Origin: Candidatus Nitrotoga sp. SPKER
GTDB taxonomy: Bacteria; Pseudomonadota; Gammaproteobacteria; Burkholderiales; Gallionellaceae
Assembly: GCA_003402285.1 (NCBI GenBank)
Contig: QFXG01000024.1
Span: forward strand, 1 to 64,000
Direction: 5' to 3'
Length of the DNA: 64,000 nucleotides
Shown here: positions 33,685-43,853 of the stretch, piece by piece
Numbering within the stretch: the stretch's first letter is position 1
How the letters are laid out: each line of letters starts with the position of its first letter
The notes under the pieces: generated by a model
Database searches by the model: none
What the model saw: only the letters and a program-made list of their open reading frames with translations
Told to the model about the DNA's origin: nothing
Program-made: the position numbers and the translations under genes

Positions 33685-34647
33685 ATGGCGAGCGACGATA
33701 AAAGACTCATAGTAGTTAAGCGTATTAAAAAGGTGGCGGGCGGGCATCACGGCGGTGCATGGAAAATCGCCTACGCTGATTTTGTTACTGCAATGATGGC
33801 ATTTTTTCTGTTGATGTGGCTGTTGGGTTCGACTGCTAAAGGTGATTTGAAAGGTATATCTGATTATTTTAATACACCGCTCAAGGTTTCATTATTGGGT
33901 GGATCGGGTAGCGGTGATAGCTCCAGCCTGATCAAGGGAGGCGGTAAAGATTTGACACGCAGTGAAGGCCAAGTTAAGCAAGGAGAGCTTCCAACTGAAA
34001 AAAAGATAGTTAATTTGAAGGTGGCAACTGAAGAAGCTTTGCGTATTGAAAGGCGCAAAGAATTGGACAAGCTTAAGATGTTGAAAATGAGCTTGGAAAA
34101 AGCGATTGATGCCGATGCTAAGCTGCAAAAATTCAAAAAACAGATTCTACTTGACATTACTACCGAAGGTCTGCGTATTCAAATAGTAGATGAAGAAAAT
34201 CGTCCTATGTTTCAGAGCGGGAGTGCAAAACTCGAACTTTATACCATAGAAATTCTGCGTGAAATTGGCAAGATGCTGAATCAAGTACCAAACAAAGTGA
34301 GTTTATCGGGGCATACAGATGCTCGGCCTTATTCTTTTGGTGAAAAAGGTTACAGCAATTGGGATTTGTCGGCAGATCGTGCTAATGCTTCGCGCCGTGA
34401 ATTAATTGCGGGTGGGATGGAGGAGGAAAAAATGGTACGAGTGGTGGGATTGTCTTCTGCTGTGCTATTCGATGCAAAAGATCCATTCAATCCAATTAAC
34501 CGTCGTATAAATATTATTGTGATGAACAAAATGGCAGAAGAGTCTGTGCGTACGGATGGAGGTACAGTCGAAGTGGAAGCCGAAAGTGGATCGCCTACCT
34601 CGCAATTGATAAAGAGTAGTATTGAAAGTAATAATATTCATCGATAA
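33685..34647 (+). CDS. motB: Flagellar motor stator protein MotB
   Basis: 320 residues. A short basic N terminus (VVKRIKKVAGGHHGG) precedes the single membrane helix with the proton-accepting Asp32 in AYADFVTAMMAFFLLMWLLG. After a periplasmic linker, an OmpA-like peptidoglycan-binding domain (about 165-285) shows LSGHTDARPY, NWDLSADRANASRRELI and NPINRRINIIVM. It anchors the stator to the cell wall. It starts 30 bases after motA. A 50-bp palindrome ten bases after the stop probably terminates the message. Confidence 0.95.
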   Translation: MASDDKRLIVVKRIKKVAGGHHGGAWKIAYADFVTAMMAFFLLMWLLGSTAKGDLKGISDYFNTPLKVSLLGGSGSGDSSSLIKGGGKDLTRSEGQVKQGELPTEKKIVNLKVATEEALRIERRKELDKLKMLKMSLEKAIDADAKLQKFKKQILLDITTEGLRIQIVDEENRPMFQSGSAKLELYTIEILREIGKMLNQVPNKVSLSGHTDARPYSFGEKGYSNWDLSADRANASRRELIAGGMEEEKMVRVVGLSSAVLFDAKDPFNPINRRINIIVMNKMAEESVRTDGGTVEVEAESGSPTSQLIKSSIESNNIHR

Positions 34648-34657
34648 ATTGAGCCAG

Positions 34658-34707
34658 TCCATCCAAATAACAAGGCCAGCATATGCTGGCCTTGTTATTT
34701 GGATGGA
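34658..34707. terminator. Perfect 50-bp palindrome after motB
   Basis: 34658-34682 and 34683-34707 are exact inverted complements with no loop bases, core AAGGCCAGCATATGCTGGCC. It starts 10 bases after the motB stop and can form a 20-plus-bp hairpin. No T-run follows. The AAGGCCAGCA arm recurs in the terminator at 36035-36072. Confidence 0.7.
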
Positions 34708-34959
34708 ACCCCACCTTACGCGATTTAATCGTAGCATTGATTGCTTCTTAAAATACGGCTGTGTTTTTTGTTTGGGTTATTTAATAATATTGGGGATGAG
34801 AATTTTACAATGTGCAATAGATAGTTTTATTTTCAGTAGCTATTGATATTTTGAAATATAGTTTTTAGTTATCGGTTGTTGCCAAGATATTCAGATTTTC
34901 TTAGGTCTATCGAATATGATTTATCCATTAATTTTAATAGGTTACTGGTAGTTGTGTGA

Positions 34960-35188
34960 CTTAAACGATTTGCTTATTTACTTTTTATAGCCGTCGTCCT
35001 ATTATGCGGCTCTCATCGGTGTATATGTGAAGGTGGGGTACGTGAAACTAAGTGGGACTAAAGCGGATGGTTGGTTGTCTTAATTAAAAATTAAAGATAC
35101 TTGCTGGAAACTCCATGAAGTTAATCGTTTTGGCGTGAAAGATGTAGAAGTTGCTGTAGGCGGAGAGACTGTAAATACCGTTTATTAA
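34960..35188 (+). pseudogene. Possible decayed small gene
   Basis: In the 850-base gap after motB one plus frame reads AALIGVYVKVGYVKLSG to GWLS, a stop, then KDTCWKLHEVNRFGVKDVE and VAVGGETVNTVY before a final TAA at 35188. A hydrophobic start-like stretch (FIAVVLLCGS) lies in another frame just upstream, as in a lipoprotein signal. The protein-like quality suggests a small exported protein broken by a stop and a frameshift. I do not recognise the family. No other gene is seen in 34708-35561. Confidence 0.3.
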
Positions 35189-35561
35189 GCTACTACATGT
35201 AGTTAGTGTCTATGTGGTCAGTATAATTTGATTAAATGGATACAATTTTTTTAATTAAAACAATGTTTTATAAGTGATGTATTTAATGAAAATGGAATAG
35301 AGATTTATCAGGAGAATACTTTATACGTATGTTTTTTTCTGTAAGATGTTAATCTTTATTTTAATATCAATAAGTTATATAAATATTGAAGTGAGTTTAT
35401 TCAATAAATATTGTTTGATATTAAAGTGAGCTGGTATGTTGGTTTACGTCCGTGATGATTATTTGCACACTTAATGCAGTAGCAATAAAGCTTGTAGGAG
35501 TGAAGCACATTTCACCCCCACTCAACTATCCTCGTAAGATTTGATATTAAGGAGCTTAATA

Positions 35562-35993
35562 ATGAAAAAAACTGTTATGAATCTAGCTATCGTTTCCTGT
35601 TTTGCATTTGGCTTGTCAGTAGCACACGCTTCAAGTCATGAGACCAATGGGCATGGAGCTGCTGCTGCGGATGATGGACATGCTCATGCTACGTCGGATT
35701 CATATTTCAAGAAAGCAACGGTATCTGGCCAGACACAAAATGTGCAGGTTGATGCTAAGGGAGTTCGTCTTCCTTATAATATGGCTCAAGACTTGCCAAG
35801 TGTAGGTGAAAGTGAGCATGGGGTAAGAGCAGTGCATGGTCAAGCCAATCCGTTTCTTGTGGCTCGTAATGTAGCAAAGCCAAAAATTGAGTCCAATGAG
35901 TTCCACTGCATGGCAGGAGCGAATAATCCATCAGGTTCTTGCTTTAATAAATACCCAACTAGTTCAGGAAGAAATTATTATCAAGGTAGATAA
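35562..35993 (+). CDS. Exported histidine-rich hypothetical protein
   Basis: 143 residues from the ATG at 35562, which follows AAGGAGCTTAATA; an upstream ATG at 35541 is not needed. A signal peptide (MKKTVMNLAIVSCFAFGLSV, cleavage near AHA-SS) is followed by a His/Ala/Asp-rich stretch (SHETNGHGAAAADDGHAHAT) that could bind metal ions. The C-terminal region has two Cys (EFHCMAGANN, SGSCFNKYPTSSG) that may form a disulfide. No known domain. Probably periplasmic. A strong terminator follows 41 bases after the stop, so it is a single transcription unit. Confidence 0.7.
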   Translation: MKKTVMNLAIVSCFAFGLSVAHASSHETNGHGAAAADDGHAHATSDSYFKKATVSGQTQNVQVDAKGVRLPYNMAQDLPSVGESEHGVRAVHGQANPFLVARNVAKPKIESNEFHCMAGANNPSGSCFNKYPTSSGRNYYQGR

Positions 35994-36034
35994 TACTTGG
36001 TAATATGGCACTATGATGTTAAGAAGTAGAAATT

Positions 36035-36072
36035 AAACAATAAGGCCAGCAGTAATGCTGGCCTTATTGTTT
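36035..36072. terminator. Strong intrinsic terminator
   Basis: AAACAATAAGGCCAGCA (36035-36051) and its exact complement (36056-36072) flank a GTAA loop. The second arm ends TTATTGTTT, which supplies the T-rich tail. It terminates the preceding exported-protein gene and, being symmetric, possibly the opposite strand. Confidence 0.8.
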
Positions 36073-36389
36073 ATGCATCGCGTATGTGTTGTTATTATTT
36101 TGCGGTACCGACGTTTCTGCTTTTTTTGGTACATCGGCGACTTTTTCTCGTACTTCATCAATATCTATCTGCAATCCCGCACTTTCCCAGGGTTAGCTTG
36201 AATTGTGTGTATCTCTTTGATACTTTACAGTGATACTTTATTACCCATGATCACTGTGCCTTCCGCATAGTGAAATAAAGGATATTCTGGAAAGCATCTC
36301 GCTTATTACAAGTGAGGAAATTGTGGAAGTCTGGTTGTGGGTAATCATTCAATAATTGAACAAGCAATAAGAAGTTTATTTATTTAAAG
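36073..36389. other. Gap with a possible decayed minus-strand gene
   Basis: Between the terminator and lipA no intact gene is seen. On the minus strand FHYAEGTVIMGNKVSL is followed by a stop, and further on PWESAGLQIDIDEVREKV continues to a stop near 36067. These look protein-like but are broken and unidentified. Confidence 0.25.
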
Positions 36390-37328
36390 TTAGATAGCGC
36401 CGGCTTGATGTGCCTGCTCATCAGCATGGTAGCTGCTACGCACCATCGGCCCGCAGGCTGCATGTGAAAATCCCATTTCCAGCGCAGACTGTTCGAACAT
36501 TTTGAAGGTGTCTGGGTGGACATAACGTAACACCGGCAGATGACTGTCGGAGGGTTGTAAATATTGTCCCAACGTAAGCATTTGTACATCGTGCGCGCGC
36601 ATATCTCTCATTACTTGTAGCACCTCCTCGTCAGTTTCACCCAGTCCTAACATCAAGCCAGATTTTGTTATCACCTGTGGAAAGCGTGTTTTGAAATCTT
36701 TTAATAATTTGAGCGAATGAGTGTAGTCTGCACCGGGACGTGCCAGTTTATAGAGGCGTGGTACGGTTTCCATATTGTGATTAAGTACGTCAGGCAGGCT
36801 ATTTGCCAGAATGTCTAATGCGGTTTCCAGGCGGCCACGAAAATCTGGAACCAGTGTTTCCAGTTTGGTATGGGGTGAAGACGCACGAATGGCGGTCAGA
36901 CAATCGACGAAATGCTGGGCGCCACCATCTCGTAGATCGTCGCGATCTACGCTGGTGATTACCACATACTTAAGCTTGAGTATCGCAATGGATTGCGCCA
37001 AATGTGCCGGTTCATTAGCATCTGGCGCCAGAGGTTTGCCGTGTCCTACGTCGCAAAAAGGACAGCGTCGTGTGCAAAGGTCGCCTAAAATCATAAAAGT
37101 GGCCGTGCCTTTACTGAAACATTCGCCAATGTTAGGACAAGATGCTTCTTCGCACACAGTATGCAATTTGTGCTCGCGTAACAGGCGCTTGACGTCGTGA
37201 TAACCTTGTCCGCTGCCGGATTTAACGCGTATCCATTCTGGTTTGCGGAGGCGCTGTTCTAACTGAACGATTTTAATTGGATTGCGTGTTGTTTTAGCTG
37301 CTCCAGTTTGCTTTTCTGCGATAGTCAT
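36390..37328 (-). CDS. lipA: Lipoyl synthase
   Basis: 312 residues, a radical-SAM enzyme. The auxiliary cluster motif is [12 protein letters not shown] (Cys-x4-Cys-x5-Cys) and the SAM cluster motif CTRRCPFC (Cys-x3-Cys-x2-Cys). Further family features are [38 protein letters not shown] and [10 protein letters not shown]. It inserts two sulfurs into octanoyl groups on E2 and H proteins. It acts after LipB, encoded 129 bases upstream on the same strand; the pair and the following DUF493 gene form the typical betaproteobacterial lip cluster. The start [12 protein letters not shown] is preceded by AAGGAAAAAC. Confidence 0.97.
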   Translation of the reverse strand: MTIAEKQTGAAKTTRNPIKIVQLEQRLRKPEWIRVKSGSGQGYHDVKRLLREHKLHTVCEEASCPNIGECFSKGTATFMILGDLCTRRCPFCDVGHGKPLAPDANEPAHLAQSIAILKLKYVVITSVDRDDLRDGGAQHFVDCLTAIRASSPHTKLETLVPDFRGRLETALDILANSLPDVLNHNMETVPRLYKLARPGADYTHSLKLLKDFKTRFPQVITKSGLMLGLGETDEEVLQVMRDMRAHDVQMLTLGQYLQPSDSHLPVLRYVHPDTFKMFEQSALEMGFSHAACGPMVRSSYHADEQAHQAGAI

Positions 37329-37457
37329 AATAGTTTTTCCTTTAGCTGGTTTGCATGCATGTGTGTTCTTAACACAAGCAATTGTGCATTTTGTTTTAGG
37401 AGCGTGTCTGGTGTGAAATTTTAATAATTCGCAGGAGCCTGCTTCTGAAAATATATA

Positions 37458-38090
37458 TCATTGAACCGATTTTTCTGATTTATGTTGCTGTAATAATGTG
37501 ATCAAATTCTGTGCAAGTTGCAGTTCCAGCTCGGATTGTGGAGCACAGATACCTAAATTTTTCGCTTGCGTAACACGTAATCCGGCAAAGCCGCATGGGT
37601 TAATGTACGCGAACGGGGCAAGATCCATGTCTACGTTGAACGCGAGTCCGTGATAGCAGCATCCATTGCGAATTTTTAATCCAAGCGCTGCAATTTTTGC
37701 GTTGTCTACATACACGCCCGGTGCTTCTTCGCGCCCCTGTGCTATTACGTCGAATGATGCAAGCAAATTTATCACAGCCTGTTCCATTAGTCGTACTAGC
37801 CCACGCACGTTAAGTTTCCAGTGGCGTAAATCCAGCATAAGATAGGCGACGATCTGGCCGGGGCCATGGTAGGTAATCTGGCCGCCGCGGTCGATTTTGA
37901 TCACCGGTATGTTACTGGCATGTAGAAGATGCTCCGGTTTTCCTGCCAAGCCTTGGGTATAGACTGGCAAATGATGTAATAGCCAGATTTCGTCTCGCGT
38001 GTCGGCGTTACGCGTAGCGGTAAATTGTTTCATTGCTTGCCAGGTTTGCTGGTATTCGACCAGGCCTAGATGTTTGATCAGCGGTATCAT
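37458..38090 (-). CDS. lipB: Octanoyl-[ACP]:protein N-octanoyltransferase
   Basis: 210 residues, normal length. The LipB signature RGGQITYHGPGQIVAYLML is followed by the active-site Lys region (KIAALGLKIRNGCCYHGLAF) and the catalytic Cys in INPCGFAGLRVTQ. It transfers octanoate from acyl carrier protein to lipoyl domains; LipA then adds sulfur. Cytosolic. The DUF493 gene ends four bases before its start, so the two are co-transcribed and probably coupled. Confidence 0.97.
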   Translation of the reverse strand: MIPLIKHLGLVEYQQTWQAMKQFTATRNADTRDEIWLLHHLPVYTQGLAGKPEHLLHASNIPVIKIDRGGQITYHGPGQIVAYLMLDLRHWKLNVRGLVRLMEQAVINLLASFDVIAQGREEAPGVYVDNAKIAALGLKIRNGCCYHGLAFNVDMDLAPFAYINPCGFAGLRVTQAKNLGICAPQSELELQLAQNLITLLQQHKSEKSVQ

Positions 38091-38094
38091 CTCA

Positions 38095-38361
38095 CTAAAG
38101 TACCATTGCTACTTCTGGGTGGTCGCACAATTCTTGATACAGTGCATTGAGTTGTTCGCGTGAAGTGGCGCGTATGGTGCAGGTCAGACCGATGTAGCGT
38201 GCGCCTTTACTGGGACGCATTTCCATCGTAGCGGCGTTAAAGTTGGGATCGTAACGCATAACGACTTCCGCTACTGTTTGAGCAAAGCTCTGATGCGACA
38301 GCCCCAAGACCTTTATTGGAAAGTCGCATGGGTATTCGATAAGGCTGTCAGTAAGTGCCAT
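38095..38361 (-). CDS. YbeD-like DUF493 protein
   Basis: 88 residues. Family pattern: LIEYPCDFPIKVLGLSHQSF near the start, MEMRPSKGARYIGLTCTIRA and the closing ELCDHPEVAMVL. The fold resembles ACT-like regulatory domains. YbeD-type genes regularly precede lipB, as here, and a regulatory link to lipoylation is assumed but unproved. Four bases separate it from lipB. Confidence 0.92.
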   Translation of the reverse strand: MALTDSLIEYPCDFPIKVLGLSHQSFAQTVAEVVMRYDPNFNAATMEMRPSKGARYIGLTCTIRATSREQLNALYQELCDHPEVAMVL

Positions 38362-38487
38362 GGATTATTTGGTAAGTTTAAGATTGTCTAATCCCATACA
38401 GATATGGTGATTGCAGTTTGATCAAGATTATTAATTTCTGATTTCTGCCCAAGTTGTGAGTTGATTGTATGGGAATGTCGGGCTTTC

Positions 38488-39345
38488 TTAAGTTTTTCGC
38501 ATTACGTCGCGCTTGTAGCCCTGGTAATGTTTATGTAGTTTGGCAAACATTGCTCCGGGTTTGCCATCGCCTACTGGTTTATTATTCAAGCTAGTGATAG
38601 CAAGTACTTCTTTGGTAGACGAAGTGAGTAATAGTTCGTCAGTGTTGAATAATTCACCCTTGGCAATCTTGCGAACTTGATGAGGTATGTTATGAGCGGC
38701 GGCGATTTCCAGCAAAACGTCGTAGGTGATGCCAGGCAACATAAGATTGTCTTTAGGTGGGGCGAGCAGGACGTCATTTTTTACTAAGAAAATGTTGCTG
38801 GCTGCACCTTCTGTCATGAAATCATCATCACGTATCAAAATAGTTTCGGCACAGCCAGCGTCTATCGCCATTTGCCGTAGCAGTACATTAGGTAACAGTG
38901 AAATAGCCTTAATATCGCAACGCAGCCAGCGATTATCCGGCCCGGTTACTGCTCCCACGCCGCTGGTAAGTAATGCGGCGGGTGGGGTGAGTAGTGGGTT
39001 GCTCATCATAAATACGGTCGGCTGGACCCCAGGGTTAGGGAAGGCATGGTCGCGTTTGGCCACGCCGCGCGTGATATGCAGATATAAATATTGATCTTCC
39101 GCGGTATTGCGTTCGATTAGATCCGTGATGAGCTTGGTCCATTCCTGGTCACTGTGTGGGTTTGTCAGGCGTATGCCGTCCAGGCTGAATTGCAGTCGCT
39201 TGAGATGTTCGGCCAGACGGAAAGCAAAGCGCGAATACACCGGAATAACTTCATATACGCCATCGCCGAAAATGAAGCCACGATCCAGCACGGGAATGCG
39301 GGCTTCTTCAATGGGCATGAACTGCCCGTTCAAATAGACGGTCAT
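38488..39345 (-). CDS. dat: D-amino acid aminotransferase
   Basis: 285 residues from MTVYLNGQFMPIEEARI, preceded by AGGAAATCATACA; the longer frame to 39417 adds an implausible N terminus. It is a fold-type IV PLP enzyme. Features are DRGFIFGDGVYEVIPVY, LYLHITRGVAKRDHAFP, the PLP lysine in CDIKAISLLPNVLLRQ and the Glu in FMTEGAASNIFLVK. It supplies D-amino acids (D-Ala/D-Glu exchange) for peptidoglycan. It lies next to a D-Ala-D-Ala carboxypeptidase gene 25 bases upstream, in the usual betaproteobacterial order dacC-dat-DUF493-lipB-lipA. A branched-chain aminotransferase is the alternative but less likely given the context. Confidence 0.9.
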   Translation of the reverse strand: MTVYLNGQFMPIEEARIPVLDRGFIFGDGVYEVIPVYSRFAFRLAEHLKRLQFSLDGIRLTNPHSDQEWTKLITDLIERNTAEDQYLYLHITRGVAKRDHAFPNPGVQPTVFMMSNPLLTPPAALLTSGVGAVTGPDNRWLRCDIKAISLLPNVLLRQMAIDAGCAETILIRDDDFMTEGAASNIFLVKNDVLLAPPKDNLMLPGITYDVLLEIAAAHNIPHQVRKIAKGELFNTDELLLTSSTKEVLAITSLNNKPVGDGKPGAMFAKLHKHYQGYKRDVMRKT

Positions 39346-39370
39346 TGTATGATTTCCTAAATAGAAACTT

Positions 39371-40510
39371 TTATTTGAAAAGTAAGCGGATACTGTCCCA
39401 GCCGCGCGAAAACACATTGGCTAGCGGCACAGGTTCGAGTGCCACCAGTTTGTACTCGGCATAGGGTTTACCGCCCAAGGTAATTTTGATCATGCCGATT
39501 TTTTGCCCACCAGCAATCGGTGCAACAAGAGGCTGCTGTGTTTCCATGGTTGCCTTCAATTGTGTGCGTTGCCCGGTGGGGATGCTCAGGAATAGATCGC
39601 TGCGGAATCCAACTTTGGCCTTGCTTTCTGTACCTTTCCATAGGCGTAAGCTGGCGACCGGTTCGTTCTTCTGATACAGGCGCACCGATTCAAAATTTTG
39701 GAAACCGTAATTTAGTAGTTTCTGGCTTTCGGTAGCTCGCAAGTTGTCGGATGCTGCGCCCAGCACCACGGATATTAGTCGTCGCTGGTCACGCTTGGCC
39801 GATGCCACTAAACAGAATCCTGCACTTTCTGTATGTCCTGTTTTCATTCCATCCACATAGGGATCCATCCACAATAAGCGGTTGCGGTTGGCTTGATTAA
39901 TATGATTGTATTGATATTCACGCAAGCTATAGATCGGATAGTGCTCGGGAAAGTCGCGCACTATAGCAGCGGCAAGTAGTGCTGTGTCATATGCACTGGA
40001 ATAGTGCTGTGAGTGTGGTAACCCGGTGGCGTTGATGTAATGCGTATTGTTCATGTTCAGTCGTTGCGCTTCCTGGTTCATTAGTTTTGCGAAATTTTCC
40101 TCGCTGCCAGCCAGGGTGATTGCCAACACGCGCGCTGCATCGTTACCAGACTGTACGATGAGGCCACGTAGTAATTCTGCAATTGTCACGGGTTTATTTT
40201 TGTCTAGAAACATGCGTGATTCCACGCCTTGGGTGCGCAGTGCTGCTTCTGAAGGAATTACTGTCTGGTTCAGCGATAGTTTGTTCAACCTGAGGGAGTT
40301 GAAGGTCAGGTAGGCCGTCATCAGTTTGGTAATGGATGCGGGTTCGGTGCGTTCATTGCCGTTCTGATCGACCAAAATCTGATTACTGGTAAAGTCGTAT
40401 AGCAGATAAGATTTAGCGGCCAGCACTGGAGGGGGCGGCAGGCTGGCTAGCTGTGCATGGGCAAACAACGGGAATAACAGGATGATAAGAAACGACAACG
40501 CAAACTTCAT
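39371..40510 (-). CDS. dacC: D-alanyl-D-alanine carboxypeptidase (PBP5/6 type)
   Basis: 379 residues from MKFALSFLIILLFPLFAHAQ, an 19-residue signal peptide. The serine-peptidase motifs are all present: Ser59-Ile-Thr-Lys62 in EPASITKLM, SGNDAA in LIVQSGNDAARVL and KTGHTESAG. The C-terminal domain and an amphipathic end (ANVFSRGWDSIRLLFK) anchor the enzyme to the periplasmic face of the inner membrane. It trims the terminal D-Ala of peptidoglycan pentapeptides. The upstream ATG at 40528 would add six residues. Likely transcribed with dat. Confidence 0.95.
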   Translation of the reverse strand: MKFALSFLIILLFPLFAHAQLASLPPPPVLAAKSYLLYDFTSNQILVDQNGNERTEPASITKLMTAYLTFNSLRLNKLSLNQTVIPSEAALRTQGVESRMFLDKNKPVTIAELLRGLIVQSGNDAARVLAITLAGSEENFAKLMNQEAQRLNMNNTHYINATGLPHSQHYSSAYDTALLAAAIVRDFPEHYPIYSLREYQYNHINQANRNRLLWMDPYVDGMKTGHTESAGFCLVASAKRDQRRLISVVLGAASDNLRATESQKLLNYGFQNFESVRLYQKNEPVASLRLWKGTESKAKVGFRSDLFLSIPTGQRTQLKATMETQQPLVAPIAGGQKIGMIKITLGGKPYAEYKLVALEPVPLANVFSRGWDSIRLLFK

Positions 40511-40617
40511 ATTGAAACCAGTAATCAAAACCGTAATTATAGACTGGTAGGATTGGTTGGGATATGGGGTGAGTTTGATTAGACGGTTTAAATAAGCTGG
40601 AAAATCGTGTTCCTTAA

Positions 40618-41499
40618 TTAATATACTGCTGCAGCCTGTTCTGCTTGTTCCGCTACTTGTACACTAATTTCTTCAGCTTTACTTGGATCGATGCCCAAAA
40701 CTTCCCAATCCTCGTCGCTGATATTGGTATCGACGTGTTCATTAATGCCAAAAGAAGCCAGCAATTTTTCTGCCAAACTGATCATGTGTACTATGGGTTG
40801 CCCCGCTGCTTCCACTACATCTGGTGTATGGTGGTAGCGCAGCACGGCAATAATTTCATCCGGCAAATTCCAGTGGCGCGCTAGCTCCGCACCTAATTCA
40901 TCGTGGCATATTTCCAGTATTTCTCGCTCTATACTCAGCACAGGACGATCAGATTCGACTGACAAGAGGACATGCAGGTCATCGCTCCGTTTCGGATCCA
41001 GGAAAGCAAGTGCAAGATAGCCTATGTCGTGCAGTATGCCAGCCAAAAAAACTTGATCATCGTTAGGACGAACCTTTGCGGGCATGGCACGAGCGATGCC
41101 GAGCATCGCAAACGCGATGCCAAAACTATGCAACCAAAGATCCTGTATCTTAAATTTACCGGTGGATACTTCGGTCGACAAGGACATGATGGCAATGCCA
41201 GTCGCGATCGATTTGACACGATTCATGCCCAGCAAGAGCGTAGCTTCTTTTACTGACGTTGTTTTTCGTGTGGCACCAAGCTTTGCTGAATTGGATAGCC
41301 CGATAATTTTTGCTGATATTTGCGGATCTTGCTCGATCAGCATTAACATTTCCCGTTCGTGTTCGTCAGCATTTATCTGTAACGCCAGCAGTTTTTGCGC
41401 AATGACCGGCATGGCGGGTAGCGCATCAATATTCGTGACAGCCTGTCTTAGATCAATATTTTGATTGCAGGCAGTTACATCTGTGCTGTTGGTCGACAT
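40618..41499 (-). CDS. HDOD domain signalling protein
   Basis: 293 residues. Start chosen at the second Met (MSTNSTDVTACN) because GAGGA lies six bases upstream. The HDOD domain spans about 25-225: NIDALPAMPVIAQKLLAL, LIEQDPQISAKIIGLSNSAK, LLGMNRVKSIATGIAIMSL, then AGILHDIGYLALAFL and RHWNLPDEIIAVLRYHH. The HD-type metal residues are partly kept (HDIGY), but HDOD proteins generally lack phosphodiesterase activity. They act as scaffolds in c-di-GMP or motility signalling. No output domain is attached. Confidence 0.88.
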   Translation of the reverse strand: MSTNSTDVTACNQNIDLRQAVTNIDALPAMPVIAQKLLALQINADEHEREMLMLIEQDPQISAKIIGLSNSAKLGATRKTTSVKEATLLLGMNRVKSIATGIAIMSLSTEVSTGKFKIQDLWLHSFGIAFAMLGIARAMPAKVRPNDDQVFLAGILHDIGYLALAFLDPKRSDDLHVLLSVESDRPVLSIEREILEICHDELGAELARHWNLPDEIIAVLRYHHTPDVVEAAGQPIVHMISLAEKLLASFGINEHVDTNISDEDWEVLGIDPSKAEEISVQVAEQAEQAAAVY

Positions 41500-41720
41500 G
41501 TTCATTCCTCGAATTGGTGCTGTTTATTATTTGACTGTTAAATAAATGCTTACGGTTAACATTTTAGCCAAATTGCAGATGGAAAAATGCTTATATTTCG
41601 CTAAATTTATGTAGGCATTCGTTTTCTTGGTTCTATATACTGAGCGAGAGGCATGATTGCATATTGTCGTATTATTGATGTATCTTATAGTGTATCTTAA
41701 TTAATTGAGAGGAGACTCGA

Positions 41721-42179
41721 ATGCGTTATGTAATTGCAATCATCATGTTGTTTTGTGCGACACAAGCATGGGCAGAAAATGTGGTAGTGAGTGATGCTTC
41801 GGCACGTGCCACGGCTCCGGGACAAGAAAGCGCCACCATACGGCTTTCCATCACTAGCAAGAAAGAAGCAAGGTTGGTGGCGATTGTCAGTCCGGTTGCT
41901 GGCGCAGTCGAGATTCACAGTATGACGCATGATAAGGGTGTGATGAAAATGCGTGCCATTGAATTTCTGCAATTACCTGCAGGAAAGATGGTTAAATTGG
42001 GAACGAGTGGTAATCATTTGATGCTGCTTAACCTTAAGAATCCTCTTAAAGCGGGTGACAATGTGCCACTCACCATTACCGTGGAATTCGCCGATAAGCG
42101 CAAAGAAAAGATTAATGTGAACGTCGAGGTTCAATCACTCAGCCCAAGCCGCAATGAGCACGAGCATCATACCCATTAG
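41721..42179 (+). CDS. Periplasmic copper chaperone PCu(A)C
   Basis: 152 residues with an 18-residue signal peptide (MRYVIAIIMLFCATQAWA). The copper-binding pattern is visible: EIHSMTHDKGVMKMRAI and, 20 residues later, GNHLMLLNL (H-M...M...H-x-M). A His-rich tail (EHEHHTH) adds further metal ligands. PCu(A)C proteins deliver Cu(I) to the CuA or CuB site of cytochrome oxidases. Monocistronic; AGAGGAGACTCG precedes the ATG. Confidence 0.93.
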   Translation: MRYVIAIIMLFCATQAWAENVVVSDASARATAPGQESATIRLSITSKKEARLVAIVSPVAGAVEIHSMTHDKGVMKMRAIEFLQLPAGKMVKLGTSGNHLMLLNLKNPLKAGDNVPLTITVEFADKRKEKINVNVEVQSLSPSRNEHEHHTH

Positions 42180-42263
42180 TATTTTGATGGTGCCTCATTG
42201 AATCAATGCGCGGGCTGGTGCGGCCCTTTTTCCTGCTGCAATGATGGTGGACTTCTGAGGTAA

Positions 42264-43813
<1,550 letters not shown>

Positions 43814-43853
43814 GGTTCGTTTTATTTCTGAGTAGTGTCAAGGAGAGATGTGT

